Shown here: in pieces, positions 30,177 through 40,412 of the stretch | Layout of the letters: each line of letters begins with the position of its first letter | Position numbering within the stretch: the stretch's first letter is position 1 | Assembly: GCF_030813695.1 (NCBI RefSeq) | Contig: NZ_JAUSVA010000002.1 | Location: forward strand, 3,782,001-3,846,000 | Reading direction: 5' to 3' | Source: Kitasatospora herbaricolor | GTDB taxonomy: Bacteria > Actinomycetota > Actinomycetes > Streptomycetales > Streptomycetaceae | DNA length: 64,000 bases | The notes under the pieces: generated by a model | What the model was told of the DNA's origin: nothing | The model's input: the letters and a program-made list of their open reading frames with translations, nothing else | Databases searched by the model: none | Position numbers and translations under genes: made by a program

Positions 30177-30758
30177 GTGGCGAAGATGGGTCCTGGAGTG
30201 GTGGTCACCGGGCTGACCCTGGGGGCTCTGGCCTTGGTGAGCCTGCTGGCTTTCCAGGCCAACGGCGCCGTGGACCGGGCCGGCGGGCCGCCGAAGCCGA
30301 CCGCGAGCACCGCCTCCCCCGGCCCCTCCGCCTCCACCGCGGCGCCGACCGCCTCCGCCACACCGACGATCCCCGCGCTGCCCGCCACCTCGGGCACCGG
30401 CCTGCGGGTGGTGTACTCGCTCGGGACGCACACCGTCTGGCTGGTCGATCCCAAGAAGACGCCGCAGGTCGTGGCGGCCTTCACGGTGACGCCGGGCTCG
30501 GTCGAGCCGACCGCGGGCAGCTACACCGTCTACAGCCGGCGGCCCACCACCACCGGCACCGACGGCAAGCAGATCGAGCACGTGGTGCTGTTCGCCCAGC
30601 AGAACGGCATCGTCTTCGGCTTCAGCGCGGCCCAGGACGGCGCGCTGCCGACGCCCGACCCGGCCGTGAAGACCGGCGGCATCCGGCAGAGCCGGCAGAA
30701 CGGCCAGCTGCTCTGGGACTTCGCGCCGAACGGGACCAAGGTCGTGGTCGTCGCCTGA
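30177..30758 (+). CDS. Membrane-anchored L,D-transpeptidase-like protein lacking the catalytic site
   Basis: A 193-residue protein with an N-terminal hydrophobic anchor (about 8-28), a Ser/Thr/Ala/Pro stalk to about 70, and a C-terminal domain whose strand pattern follows the YkuD (L,D-transpeptidase) fold: VVYSLGTHTVWLVD, TPGSVEPTAGSYTVYSRRP, then GGIRQSRQNGQLLWDFAPNG with TKVVVV. At the position where active enzymes have SHGCIRL the sequence is TGGIRQS, so the nucleophilic Cys and the His are absent. It may bind cell wall without cross-linking. It starts at GTG with GTGGGAG upstream and is divergent from tsaB. The YkuD link is inferred from pattern, not from a search. Confidence 0.7.
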   Translation: MAKMGPGVVVTGLTLGALALVSLLAFQANGAVDRAGGPPKPTASTASPGPSASTAAPTASATPTIPALPATSGTGLRVVYSLGTHTVWLVDPKKTPQVVAAFTVTPGSVEPTAGSYTVYSRRPTTTGTDGKQIEHVVLFAQQNGIVFGFSAAQDGALPTPDPAVKTGGIRQSRQNGQLLWDFAPNGTKVVVVA

Positions 30759-30838
30759 GACCGGTCCTCACCGTCCGAGCATGCTCCGGCCGGGTGCCGG
30801 CCCGTGGGATCCCGGGGGCCGGGGCGGGACGGGTGCGG

Positions 30839-31054
30839 TCAGGCGGCGGTACGCCGTTCCCCGCGGCGCCCGGGCGGCGTGGACACGGCCTCGGCGGCGG
30901 CGCAGGAGGCCAGCAGCGTACGCATCGCGACCCCGGGCAGGGGTGCGGCGGCCGCGGCCTCGTCAGGGCGTCGGCCCTGGCCGGAGGCAGGACGGGCGGG
31001 CTCGCCGGCCCGGTCACGCGACGCGCGATCCGGGGCGGGGGTGGTGCTCGACAT
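30839..31054 (-). CDS. Small protein behind an iron box
   Basis: A 71-residue hydrophilic protein containing VAMRTLLASCAAAEAVSTPP, which looks like a conserved helical core with one Cys, between disordered ends. The start is well supported: ATG at 31054 with GGGAGG six bases upstream. An iron-box inverted repeat lies immediately before that site, so expression is probably induced by iron starvation through a DmdR/IdeR-type repressor. It sits between tsaE and the L,D-transpeptidase-like gene. No function can be assigned. Confidence 0.65.
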   Translation of the reverse strand: MSSTTPAPDRASRDRAGEPARPASGQGRRPDEAAAAAPLPGVAMRTLLASCAAAEAVSTPPGRRGERRTAA

Positions 31055-31063
31055 GGCGCCTCC

Positions 31064-31082
31064 CTAGTTAGGCAGACCTAAC
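31064..31082 (-). promoter_or_regulatory. Iron box (DmdR/IdeR-type operator)
   Basis: The core GTTAGG-CAGA-CCTAAC (31067-31082) is a perfect 6-bp inverted repeat. It matches the GTTAGGCTNACCTAA half of the 19-bp actinobacterial iron box. It lies 10-28 bp upstream of the small gene's ATG. Confidence 0.7.
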
Positions 31083-31173
31083 CGCAGCACCCATCCCACC
31101 ACGCCCGGCACCCCGGCCGCAACATCTTCCCGACAGCCTGTCGGAACCCTGCCCGTCGCAACCCGCCCGGCGG

Positions 31174-31716
31174 TCAGTCCTCCGCCAGCGCCGCCAGCTC
31201 CACCGTGTCCCAGCGCCGGCCGAGCCCGGTCAGCACCACCCGGCGCGGGTCCGCGTCGTCCCCGGCCTCCTCCTCGGCGGCCGGCGTCCCGTCCGGGCCG
31301 GCGTGCGCGGCGCCGCCGAGGGCGCGCTCGATCCGCACCTCCAACCGGTCCTCCGAGAGCTGCTCGACCTTGCCCTCGCCCCACTCGACCACCACCACCG
31401 ACTCCGGCAGCGAGACGTCCAGGTCGAGGTCCTCCATCTCGTCCAGGCCGCCGCCCAGCCGGTACGCGTCCACGTGCACCAGCGCCGGGCCGCCGACCAG
31501 GGACGGGTGCACCCGGGCGATCACGAAGGTCGGCGAGGTGACGGCGCCGCGCACCCCGAGCCCCTCCCCCAGGCCGCGGGTCAGCGTGGTCTTGCCGGCG
31601 CCCAGTTCGCCGGAGAGCAGCACCAGGTCCCCCGGGCGCAGCAGCCCGGCCAGTTCGCGGCCGAGCCGGCCCATCCGCTCGGGGGTGGGAACGGTGAGAG
31701 TGGCGTGCGAGCCCAT
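31174..31716 (-). CDS. tsaE: tRNA threonylcarbamoyladenosine ATPase TsaE
   Basis: A P-loop ATPase (180 aa) needed for turnover of the TsaB-TsaD complex. Walker A is GELGAGKT (36-43), followed by TSPTFVIARVHPS and VHVDAYRL, the family signatures, with VVVVEWGEG as the Walker-B-like strand. The C-terminus is extended by an acidic, Gly/Ala-rich stretch. I use the ATG at 31716; the open frame continues upstream but without a plausible start. It follows the alpha/beta hydrolase on the same strand. Confidence 0.95.
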   Translation of the reverse strand: MGSHATLTVPTPERMGRLGRELAGLLRPGDLVLLSGELGAGKTTLTRGLGEGLGVRGAVTSPTFVIARVHPSLVGGPALVHVDAYRLGGGLDEMEDLDLDVSLPESVVVVEWGEGKVEQLSEDRLEVRIERALGGAAHAGPDGTPAAEEEAGDDADPRRVVLTGLGRRWDTVELAALAED

Positions 31717-31842
31717 GCGCGTGTCATGCCCTTCGGATCCGTGCGGCGCCGCCGGTCGAGCGCCACCGCTACGGTGCCACATCCGCGGGCCGGTCCGCGT
31801 CGGCCCGGAACCGGACCGGGCGCCGGACCGGGCGCCGCGGGC

Positions 31843-33204
31843 TCACTCGGGCTGCCCGGCCTCCCGGACGGACGGCGGCAGCGGCGCCGCGCCGGCGTAC
31901 TCGACGGCCTGCTGGAGCAGCGCGGCCAGCCGGCGGTCGACCAGCTCGGGGCGCTCCAGCATCACCAGGTGACCGGCGTTCTCCACCAGCAGCAGTTCGG
32001 CGTCCGGCAGCTCCCGGGCGATCGCCTCGCTGTGGGCGGGCGGGGTGAGCAGGTCCCTGGTGCCGGCCAGGACGAGCGCCGGGATGCCGCGCATGGCGGC
32101 CAGCGCGGCGTGCTTGTCGTGCCGGCCGAAGGCCGGGTAGAACTCGGCGACCACGTCGATCGGGGTGGCGTCCAGCAGTTGCTCGGCGAACCGGGCCACG
32201 CCGGGGTCGACGTCCTGGGTGCCGAAGGAGAACCGGCGGTAGAAGACGGCCGCGAAGTCCGCGCCGAACCGCCGGGTGGCCTCGACCAGTTCGACCTGGC
32301 GGCCGAGCAGCTTCATCATCCCGGGGGCGACCCGCCGGAAGACCTTCGCCCCGAAGGCCGGCAGACCGAGGGTGACGCTGTCCCAGTCGCTCGCCAGGGT
32401 GCCGACCAGGGCGACGCCGGCCACCCGCTCGCGGAACAGCTCGGGGTGGCGGTCGGCGAGGGCCATCACCGTCATCCCGCCCATCGAGTGCCCGACCAGG
32501 ACCAGCGGCCCCTCGGGCGCGACGGCGTCGATGACGGCCTTGAGGTCGCCGCCGAGCTGGTCGATGCTGGCCGGCTCGCCGGCCAGGAAGGACCGGGAGC
32601 GCTCGGAGCGGCCGTGGCTGCGCTGGTCCCAGAAGACCAGCCGCATGCCCTCGCGCAGCGCGGCGCGCTGGAAGTGCCAGCTGTCCTGGCTGAGGCAGTA
32701 GCCGTGGCAGAAGACCACGGTCAGCGGTGCCCCGGCCGGTGCGGCGGAGCCGCCGAACCCGCGGCGGCTGCTGGCCCGCACCAGGGCGCCGGAGCCGGCG
32801 AGCAGTCCGGGCAGTCCGCTGCGGTCGACCGGCCCCGCCTCGCCGCGCCGCCGGGCGAACCAGCCGCGTCTGGGGCCCTTCTGCTCCTCGGGGTGCACCT
32901 GCACCGGGCCGGGCCAGCCGCTGCCGTCCAGTTCGACGTACAGCTCGGTGCCGTCCGGGGCGGCGACGGTGCGCGGGCGCCCGCGCAGCGAGCCGTACGA
33001 GGCGGTGGCGTCCAGCGCCTCCCGGGCCCGGCGGCGCATGGCGCGGCCGACCGTCAGCCGCTCGACCGCGACGCCCGCCGCGGCGCCGGCCGCGACCACG
33101 CCGACCGAGATGCCGATCAGCCCGGCCCGGCTGACGCCGGCCGAAGCGGTCTCGGCGGCCCGGGCCACGGCCACGATCGGGCTTCCCCCGCCCTCCTCGC
33201 TCAT
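31843..33204 (-). CDS. Alpha/beta hydrolase with N-terminal membrane anchor
   Basis: A 453-residue protein. A hydrophobic segment at about 26-48 (GLIGISVGVVAAGAAAGVAV) anchors it to the membrane. The hydrolase domain from about 160 has the oxyanion HGYC, the nucleophile elbow GHSMGG with Ser240, and later GTRDLLTP (acid) and ENAGHLVMLE (His), so the triad is complete. The substrate is unknown; position between alr and tsaE is the usual Streptomyces order as I recall it. GGGGAGAG precedes the ATG. Confidence 0.88.
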   Translation of the reverse strand: MSEEGGGSPIVAVARAAETASAGVSRAGLIGISVGVVAAGAAAGVAVERLTVGRAMRRRAREALDATASYGSLRGRPRTVAAPDGTELYVELDGSGWPGPVQVHPEEQKGPRRGWFARRRGEAGPVDRSGLPGLLAGSGALVRASSRRGFGGSAAPAGAPLTVVFCHGYCLSQDSWHFQRAALREGMRLVFWDQRSHGRSERSRSFLAGEPASIDQLGGDLKAVIDAVAPEGPLVLVGHSMGGMTVMALADRHPELFRERVAGVALVGTLASDWDSVTLGLPAFGAKVFRRVAPGMMKLLGRQVELVEATRRFGADFAAVFYRRFSFGTQDVDPGVARFAEQLLDATPIDVVAEFYPAFGRHDKHAALAAMRGIPALVLAGTRDLLTPPAHSEAIARELPDAELLLVENAGHLVMLERPELVDRRLAALLQQAVEYAGAAPLPPSVREAGQPE

Positions 33205-33270
33205 CTCTCCCCGTTCATCTCTCGACGGTCACCGCTCGACGACCGTCCCTCGACGTTCAGCGCCCGGCGT

Positions 33271-34467
33271 TCATCCCCGGACGGTGCCGACGTAGCGGCG
33301 CGGCACCCGGGCGCCGATCCGGGTGACGATCTCGTACGAGATGGTGCCGCAGGCCCGGGCCCAGTCCTCGGCGGTCGGCTCGCCCTGCTCGCCGGAGCCG
33401 AAGAGCAGCACCTCGTCCCCGACGGCGGGGACGTCGCCGCCGAGGTCGACCACGAACTGGTCCATCGCGACCCGGCCGGCGACCGTGCGCCACTTGCCGC
33501 CTATCTGCACCGGCCCGGTGTTGCTGGCGTGCCGCGGGATGCCGTCGGCGTAGCCGAGCGGCACCAGGCCCAGCGTGGTGGTGCCGGGGGTCGTGTAGTG
33601 GTGGCCGTAGCTGACGCCGTGCCCGCCAGGCACCTCTTTGACCAGGGCCAGCCGGGCGGTCAGCGACATCACCGGGCGCAGCCCGAAGTCGGCCGGCCCG
33701 CCGACCTCCGGGACGGGCGACAGCCCGTACATCGCGAGGCCCGGCCGGACCAGGTCGTAGTGCGACTGCGGGAGCAGCAACGTGGCCGGCGAGTTCGCCA
33801 GGTGCCGGACCTCCGGGCGCAGCCCGGCGGCCTCGGCATGGGCCAGCGCGGCCGCGAAGCCGTCCAGCTGGAGCTGGATGGACGGGTGGCCCGGTTCGTC
33901 CGCGGCCGCGAAGTGCGACCAGACGCCGGCCACCGTGAGCAGGCCCTCGGCCTCGGCGCGGCGGGCGGCGGCGACCAGCGCGGGCCAGTCGTGCGGCTGG
34001 CAGCCGCCCCGGCCGAGGCCGGTGTCGGCCTTCAGGTGCACCCGGGCGGGGACGCCGCCGGCGCGGACGGCGGCGAGCAGCTCGTCCAGCGCCCACTGCC
34101 CGCCGACCGAGACGTCGACGTCGGCGCGCAGCGCCTGCTCCCAGGGGCCGCCCGGGGTCCAGAGCCAGCACAGGATGCGGGCCCGGTCCGGGCCGATGCC
34201 GGCGGCCCGCAGGGCCAGCGCCTCCTCCGGCGTGGCGGTGCCGAGCCAGCTCGCGCCGGCTTCGAGGGCCGCCAGGGCGCACGGCAGCGCGCCGTGGCCG
34301 TAGGCGTCCGCCTTGACCACGGCCATCACGGCGGGGCCGCCGGTCCGCTCCCGCAGCGCGGCCAGGTTGGCGCGCAGGGCGGCCAGGTCGACGGTCGCCT
34401 CGGCCCGATGGTGTCGACCGTCGGCGTCGGTGTCGGTGGCCGGCCCGGTCGTCTTCGCAGTTGTCAT
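33271..34467 (-). CDS. alr: Alanine racemase
   Basis: PLP enzyme (398 aa) that interconverts L- and D-alanine for peptidoglycan. The PLP lysine is Lys52 in AVVKADAYGHG; the second catalytic tyrosine lies in the GVSYGHHY segment; LGYADGIPR and GRVAMDQFVVD are conserved. The family fold III barrel is followed by the C-terminal beta domain. I start at ATG 34467 after GGGAG. It is followed by the hydrolase and preceded by nnrDE on the same strand. Confidence 0.96.
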   Translation of the reverse strand: MTTAKTTGPATDTDADGRHHRAEATVDLAALRANLAALRERTGGPAVMAVVKADAYGHGALPCALAALEAGASWLGTATPEEALALRAAGIGPDRARILCWLWTPGGPWEQALRADVDVSVGGQWALDELLAAVRAGGVPARVHLKADTGLGRGGCQPHDWPALVAAARRAEAEGLLTVAGVWSHFAAADEPGHPSIQLQLDGFAAALAHAEAAGLRPEVRHLANSPATLLLPQSHYDLVRPGLAMYGLSPVPEVGGPADFGLRPVMSLTARLALVKEVPGGHGVSYGHHYTTPGTTTLGLVPLGYADGIPRHASNTGPVQIGGKWRTVAGRVAMDQFVVDLGGDVPAVGDEVLLFGSGEQGEPTAEDWARACGTISYEIVTRIGARVPRRYVGTVRG

Positions 34468-34544
34468 CGGGGTCAGTCTCCCAGACCGGGCCGGGTGCCC
34501 GCCGAACGCCCCGGCGGCGCGGCGCCCGCCGGAGGGGCCGTCCA

Positions 34545-36149
34545 TCAGTGCCGCCCACCTGGACGGCTGCCCGCGGCGGGCCGCCGGACGTTTGTCCGGG
34601 CGTACGGCTGCGGGTCAGGCCGGGCGTCCGTCCGGGCGTACGGGTCGCCGCCCCGCCCGCCCCGACGGGCCTGCGCCGCGCCGCCGTGGACGTCCCGCCA
34701 GACGGCGGGCAGCTGCCGGGCCACGTCGGTCGCCGTCACCGGCGCGCCGCGGCCCGCGGCCCGGCGGCCGGCCAGGCCGTGCAGGTAGGCGGCCGCCGAG
34801 GCGGCGTCCAGCGGCGCCAGGCCGGCCGCCAGCAGCGAGCCGGCCAGCCCGGCCAGCACGTCGCCGCTGCCGGCCGTGGCCAGCCAGGAGGTGCCGGTCG
34901 GATTGACGCGGGCCTCTCCGGTCGGCTCGGCGACCACCGTGGTCGAGCCCTTGAGCAGGGCCGTCGCCCGGTAGGCCGAGGCCAGCCGGTACGCGGTGCG
35001 CAGCCGGGCGGCCGCCAGGCCGTCGGCCTGCGGCGGCGGGCCCTGGTCGGCGCCCGCCAGCAGCCGGGCGGCCTCGCCGGTGTGCGGGGTGAGCAGGGTG
35101 GGGGCGGTGCGCCCGGCGAGGGCGGCGGGCCCGAGCCGGGCGAGTTCGGTCAGGCCGTCGGCGTCGACCAGCACGGGCACGTCGCTCGCCAGGGCCTCGC
35201 GCAGGGCCCGCTCGGCCCCTTCGCCGCCGCCCGGGCCGACCACCCAGGCCTGGACCCGGCCGGCGCCCGCCGGGCCGCCCTCGGTGACCAGCACCTCGGG
35301 GAAGCGCCGGACCACCTCCTCGGCCGCCGTCCCCACGTACCGCACCGCGCCGGCGCCGCCGCGCAGCGCGCCGGCCACCGCGAGCAGCGCCGCGCCCGGG
35401 TAGCGGGCCGAGCCGGCCGCCACGCCCACCACGCCCCGCCGGTACTTGTCGCTCTCGGTGTCCGGCCGGGGCAGCAGCGCGGCCACGTCCGGGTGCTGCA
35501 GGGCCGTCAGGGCGGCCGGCGGCAGGTCCAGCCCGATACCGACCAGCTGCACCGCCCCGGCGTACGAGGCGCCCGGGTCGATCAGCAGGCCCGGCTTGAG
35601 GGTGCCGAAGGCGACGGTGACGTCGGCCCGCAGGGCCACGCCGGGCACCTCGCCGGTGTCGGGGTCCACCCCGCTCGGCACGTCCACCGCGACCACCGTG
35701 CCGGGCCGCGGCGCCGCGGCGTACGGCTGTGCGGGGGGCCGCAGGCCGCCCCGGCCGCCGATGCCGACGATCCCGTCCAGGGCGAGGTCGGCACCGGTGA
35801 AGGCGGCGAGGCCGGCCTCCTGGTCCGTCAGCACCAGGCCGCGGGCGGCCCGCAGTGCGGCGAGGCCGCCGGGGTGGGCCCAGGCGGGGTCGAGCAGGAC
35901 GGCCGTGACGGCGGCGCCGCGCCGGGCCAGCAGCGCTCCGGCGTACAGGGCGTCACCGCCGTTGTCGCCGCTGCCCGCCAGCACCACCACGCGGCTGCCG
36001 TAGACCCTGCCGCGGGCTCCGGCGAGCAGCCGGGCGCAGGTGGCGGCGAGGCCGGCGACGGCCCGCTGCATCAGGGTGCCGTCCGGCAGCCGGGCCATCA
36101 GCGCGGCCTCGGCCGCCCGGACCTGCTCGACGGTGTGTGCGTGGCGCAT
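34545..36149 (-). CDS. nnr: Bifunctional NAD(P)H-hydrate epimerase/dehydratase
   Basis: Repairs hydrated NAD(P)H. The N-terminal epimerase domain (YjeF-N, about 1-210) shows GSGDNGGDALYAG and DVPSGVDPDTG. The C-terminal ADP/ATP-dependent dehydratase domain (about 225-490) has HTGEAARLL and the catalytic GSGDVLAG. The last about 45 residues are a basic tail with a repeated PYART motif (PYARTDARPD, PYARTNVRR) beyond the normal family end. The ATG at 36149 follows GGAGG, 33 bp after the acpS stop, so acpS-nnr form one unit. Confidence 0.94.
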   Translation of the reverse strand: MRHAHTVEQVRAAEAALMARLPDGTLMQRAVAGLAATCARLLAGARGRVYGSRVVVLAGSGDNGGDALYAGALLARRGAAVTAVLLDPAWAHPGGLAALRAARGLVLTDQEAGLAAFTGADLALDGIVGIGGRGGLRPPAQPYAAAPRPGTVVAVDVPSGVDPDTGEVPGVALRADVTVAFGTLKPGLLIDPGASYAGAVQLVGIGLDLPPAALTALQHPDVAALLPRPDTESDKYRRGVVGVAAGSARYPGAALLAVAGALRGGAGAVRYVGTAAEEVVRRFPEVLVTEGGPAGAGRVQAWVVGPGGGEGAERALREALASDVPVLVDADGLTELARLGPAALAGRTAPTLLTPHTGEAARLLAGADQGPPPQADGLAAARLRTAYRLASAYRATALLKGSTTVVAEPTGEARVNPTGTSWLATAGSGDVLAGLAGSLLAAGLAPLDAASAAAYLHGLAGRRAAGRGAPVTATDVARQLPAVWRDVHGGAAQARRGGRGGDPYARTDARPDPQPYARTNVRRPAAGSRPGGRH

Positions 36150-36181
36150 TCCTCGGCCTCCAGGGGCTCGGCGCCGCCGGC

Positions 36182-36550
36182 TCAGCCTTCGGCGATCACT
36201 ACCGCCGACGCTACGCCCGCGTCGTGGCTGAGCGACACGTGCCACGACCCGACACCGAGTTCGGCGGCGCGGGCGGCGACCGTCCCGGTGACCCGCAGGA
36301 CCGGCCGTCCGGAGGGCTCGGTGTGCACCTCGGCGTCGTGCCAGTGCAGTCCGCCGGGCGCGCCGAGGGCCTTGGCCAGCGCCTCCTTGGCGGCGAACCG
36401 GGCCGCCAGCGAGGCCGGGGAGCGCCGGGCGCCGGAGGGGAGGGTCAGTTCGGCCGGGGTGAACAGCCGCTCCGCCATCCCGGGTGTGCGCTCCATCGCG
36501 GCACCGAACCGGTCGATGGCGGCCACGTCGATGCCGATCCCGATGATCAC
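36182..36550 (-). CDS. acpS: Holo-ACP synthase
   Basis: Transfers 4'-phosphopantetheine from CoA to acyl carrier proteins (122 aa). The Mg-binding Asp8 in [12 protein letters not shown] and Glu56 in [13 protein letters not shown] are present, with [19 protein letters not shown] at the end. GTG start at 36550 behind GGAGGAG. It heads the pair acpS-nnr and is divergent from the Uma2 gene. Confidence 0.96.
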   Translation of the reverse strand: MIIGIGIDVAAIDRFGAAMERTPGMAERLFTPAELTLPSGARRSPASLAARFAAKEALAKALGAPGGLHWHDAEVHTEPSGRPVLRVTGTVAARAAELGVGSWHVSLSHDAGVASAVVIAEG

Positions 36551-36729
36551 TCCGGTACTCCTCCGTGTCGTCCGCCGGTGCGTCCGCCCGTGTCGTCGGC
36601 GGTGACGGCGGCCCGCTGCCGCGGACCTTACGGCACACTTTCGGGTGAGAGCCGTTGCGAACCCCCGCCCGCCCTGGTCCGTACGCCTACCGTGTCGCGT
36701 GGCACGGACCAGCAGGAGGGAGAAAGGCC

Positions 36730-37287
36730 ATGGTCGCCATGCCCGCCGTCGAGCACCCCCTGACCGAGGACGACGTCCTCCAGGCGTTCCTGGAGCTGGA
36801 GACACCGGCCGGTTTCAAGGCCGAGCTCATCGAAGGGGAGATCGTCGTGACCCCACCGCCGGACGGTGACCACGAGGACGTGATCGCACGGTTCGCCCGT
36901 GCTGTCGCCCGCCACGCAGCGGAGGAGTTGTACGTCAGTGGAGGCAAAGGCCTGATCACACCGAACGGTCGCTTCATCCCTGACGCCACAGTCGCCCCGG
37001 TCGGACACTTCCGTGCCCAGGATTCCTGGTCGAAACCGACGGACGTCAGGCTCGTGCTGGAGGACACCTCGACTCGTCCCGACAATGACCGGGGTGTCAA
37101 ACGCCTCGGCTACGCCGCCGCCGACATCCCCTGCTACCTGCTGGTCGACCGCACCGACGGCAACGTCACGCTCTTCGCCGCCCCGGAGGACGGCGACTAC
37201 ACCGCCCACGTCCAGGTCCCGTTCGGCAAGCCGCTGGACCTGCCGGCGCCGTTCTCCTTCGCGCTCGACACGGCGCCCCTGCGGTAG
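36730..37287 (+). CDS. Uma2-family putative endonuclease (DUF820)
   Basis: A 185-residue protein of the PD-(D/E)XK superfamily. Visible landmarks are [14 protein letters not shown], the catalytic-type PDATVAP, and [12 protein letters not shown]. These genes are abundant and mobile in Streptomyces, and their biological role is not established. Third codon positions are less GC-biased than in the neighbours (several A/T-ending codons), suggesting later acquisition. AGGAGGGAG stands upstream of the ATG. It is inserted between acpS and glmS and shares a hairpin terminator with glmS. Confidence 0.85.
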   Translation: MVAMPAVEHPLTEDDVLQAFLELETPAGFKAELIEGEIVVTPPPDGDHEDVIARFARAVARHAAEELYVSGGKGLITPNGRFIPDATVAPVGHFRAQDSWSKPTDVRLVLEDTSTRPDNDRGVKRLGYAAADIPCYLLVDRTDGNVTLFAAPEDGDYTAHVQVPFGKPLDLPAPFSFALDTAPLR

Positions 37288-37322
37288 GGCCCTGGAGTCA
37301 GGCACCTCCACCGCAGGGGCGC
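37273..37322. terminator. Bidirectional terminator between Uma2 gene and glmS
   Basis: A 13-bp perfect stem (37273-37285 with 37310-37322) whose left arm overlaps the end of the Uma2 coding sequence; the 24-nt loop holds a smaller GGAG/CTCC stem. Confidence 0.6.
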
Positions 37323-37337
37323 ACGCGCCCGGACGGA

Positions 37338-39194
<1,857 letters not shown>

Positions 39195-39201
39195 GCGTGC
39201 C

Positions 39202-39207
39202 AGCATA
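39202..39207 (-). promoter_or_regulatory. glmS -10 element
   Basis: TATGCT at -13 to -8 from the glmS ATG would start transcription at or one base before the start codon. The -35 region is weak. Confidence 0.4.
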
Positions 39208-39293
39208 AGGGCCGCCCAGGCGTGGCCTCATCCCGTGTGCGAAACCCCGCGTGACAGACACCACAGCGTGCCGGGGAGCCCGCACGGCCCACA

Positions 39294-40289
39294 ATGGAGC
39301 ACGTGCTGACCGAACTCTGTACGCGGGGCGCCGCCACGCCCGGCCCCTCCCCGTCCCCGTACGTGGACCTGAGCCGGGCCGAGTGGAGCGCGCTGCGCGA
39401 GCGTACGCCGCTGCCGCTGACCGCCGAGGAGGTGGAACGGCTCCGCGGTCTGGGCACCGCCCTGGACCTCGACGAGGTCCGGGACGTCTACCTCCCGCTG
39501 TCCCGGCTGCTGAACCTCTACATCCACGCCACGCACGAGCTGCGCGGGGCCGTGGGCACCTTCCTGGACACCGGGGACACCGAGCGCACCCGCACGCCGT
39601 TCATCATCGGGGTGGCCGGTTCGGTGGCGGTCGGCAAGTCGACCACCGCACGGCTGCTGAAGGCCCTGCTGGCCCGCTGGCCCGAGCACCCCCGGGTCGA
39701 GCTGGTGACCACCGACGGGTTCCTGCTGCCCAACGCCGAGCTGCGCCGGCGCGGCCTGATGGCGCGCAAGGGGTTCCCCGAGTCGTACGACCGGCGGGCG
39801 CTGATGCGGTTCGTCGCGGACGTGAAGGCCGGCAAGGAGCGGGTCACCGCCCCGGTGTACTCGCACCTGGTGTACGACATCGTGCCGGACGAGCGCCTCA
39901 CCGTGGAGCGCCCGGACATCCTGATCGTCGAGGGGCTGAACGTCCTGCAGCCGGCCCTGCCCGGCACCGACGGCCGCACCCGGCTCGCGGTCGCGGACTA
40001 CTTCGACTTCTCGATCTACGTCGACGCCCGCACCGACGACATCGAGAACTGGTACCTGTCGCGGTTCAAGAAGCTGCGGGACACCGCCTTCCAGAACCCG
40101 AACTCCTACTTCCGCCGCTTCACCGAGGTGCCGGAGGAGGAGGCGATGGACTACGGCCGTCAGGTCTGGCGCACCATCAACAAGCCCAACCTGGTGGAGA
40201 ACGTCCTGCCCACCCGGGGCCGGGCCACCCTGATCCTGCAGAAGGGCGCCGACCACAAGGTCCGCAGGGCGCTGCTGCGCAAGCTCTGA
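39294..40289 (+). CDS. coaA: Pantothenate kinase (type I)
   Basis: Phosphorylates pantothenate, the first step of CoA synthesis (331 aa). The P-loop is GSVAVGKST (109-117), and the family segments [17 protein letters not shown] and FSIYVDA are present. I use ATG 39294; the GTG nine bases downstream has GGAG at a plausible spacing and could be the real start. It is divergent from glmS over 99 bp and followed by a strong terminator. Confidence 0.96.
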   Translation: MEHVLTELCTRGAATPGPSPSPYVDLSRAEWSALRERTPLPLTAEEVERLRGLGTALDLDEVRDVYLPLSRLLNLYIHATHELRGAVGTFLDTGDTERTRTPFIIGVAGSVAVGKSTTARLLKALLARWPEHPRVELVTTDGFLLPNAELRRRGLMARKGFPESYDRRALMRFVADVKAGKERVTAPVYSHLVYDIVPDERLTVERPDILIVEGLNVLQPALPGTDGRTRLAVADYFDFSIYVDARTDDIENWYLSRFKKLRDTAFQNPNSYFRRFTEVPEEEAMDYGRQVWRTINKPNLVENVLPTRGRATLILQKGADHKVRRALLRKL

Positions 40290-40310
40290 GTCCGGGTCAC
40301 CCCGTGCAGA

Positions 40311-40352
40311 GGTCGGCGCCCCGCCGGGAGGATCTCCGGCGGGGCGCCGACC
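40311..40352. terminator. Terminator between coaA and glmM
   Basis: A 17-bp perfect stem (40311-40327 with 40336-40352) lies between convergent coaA and glmM and should serve both directions. Confidence 0.8.
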
Positions 40353-40412
40353 GTTGTCCGGGGTGACGGTCACCCAGGTGACGGCGTCTCAGCCCTGGTG
40401 CGTGCGGACGTC

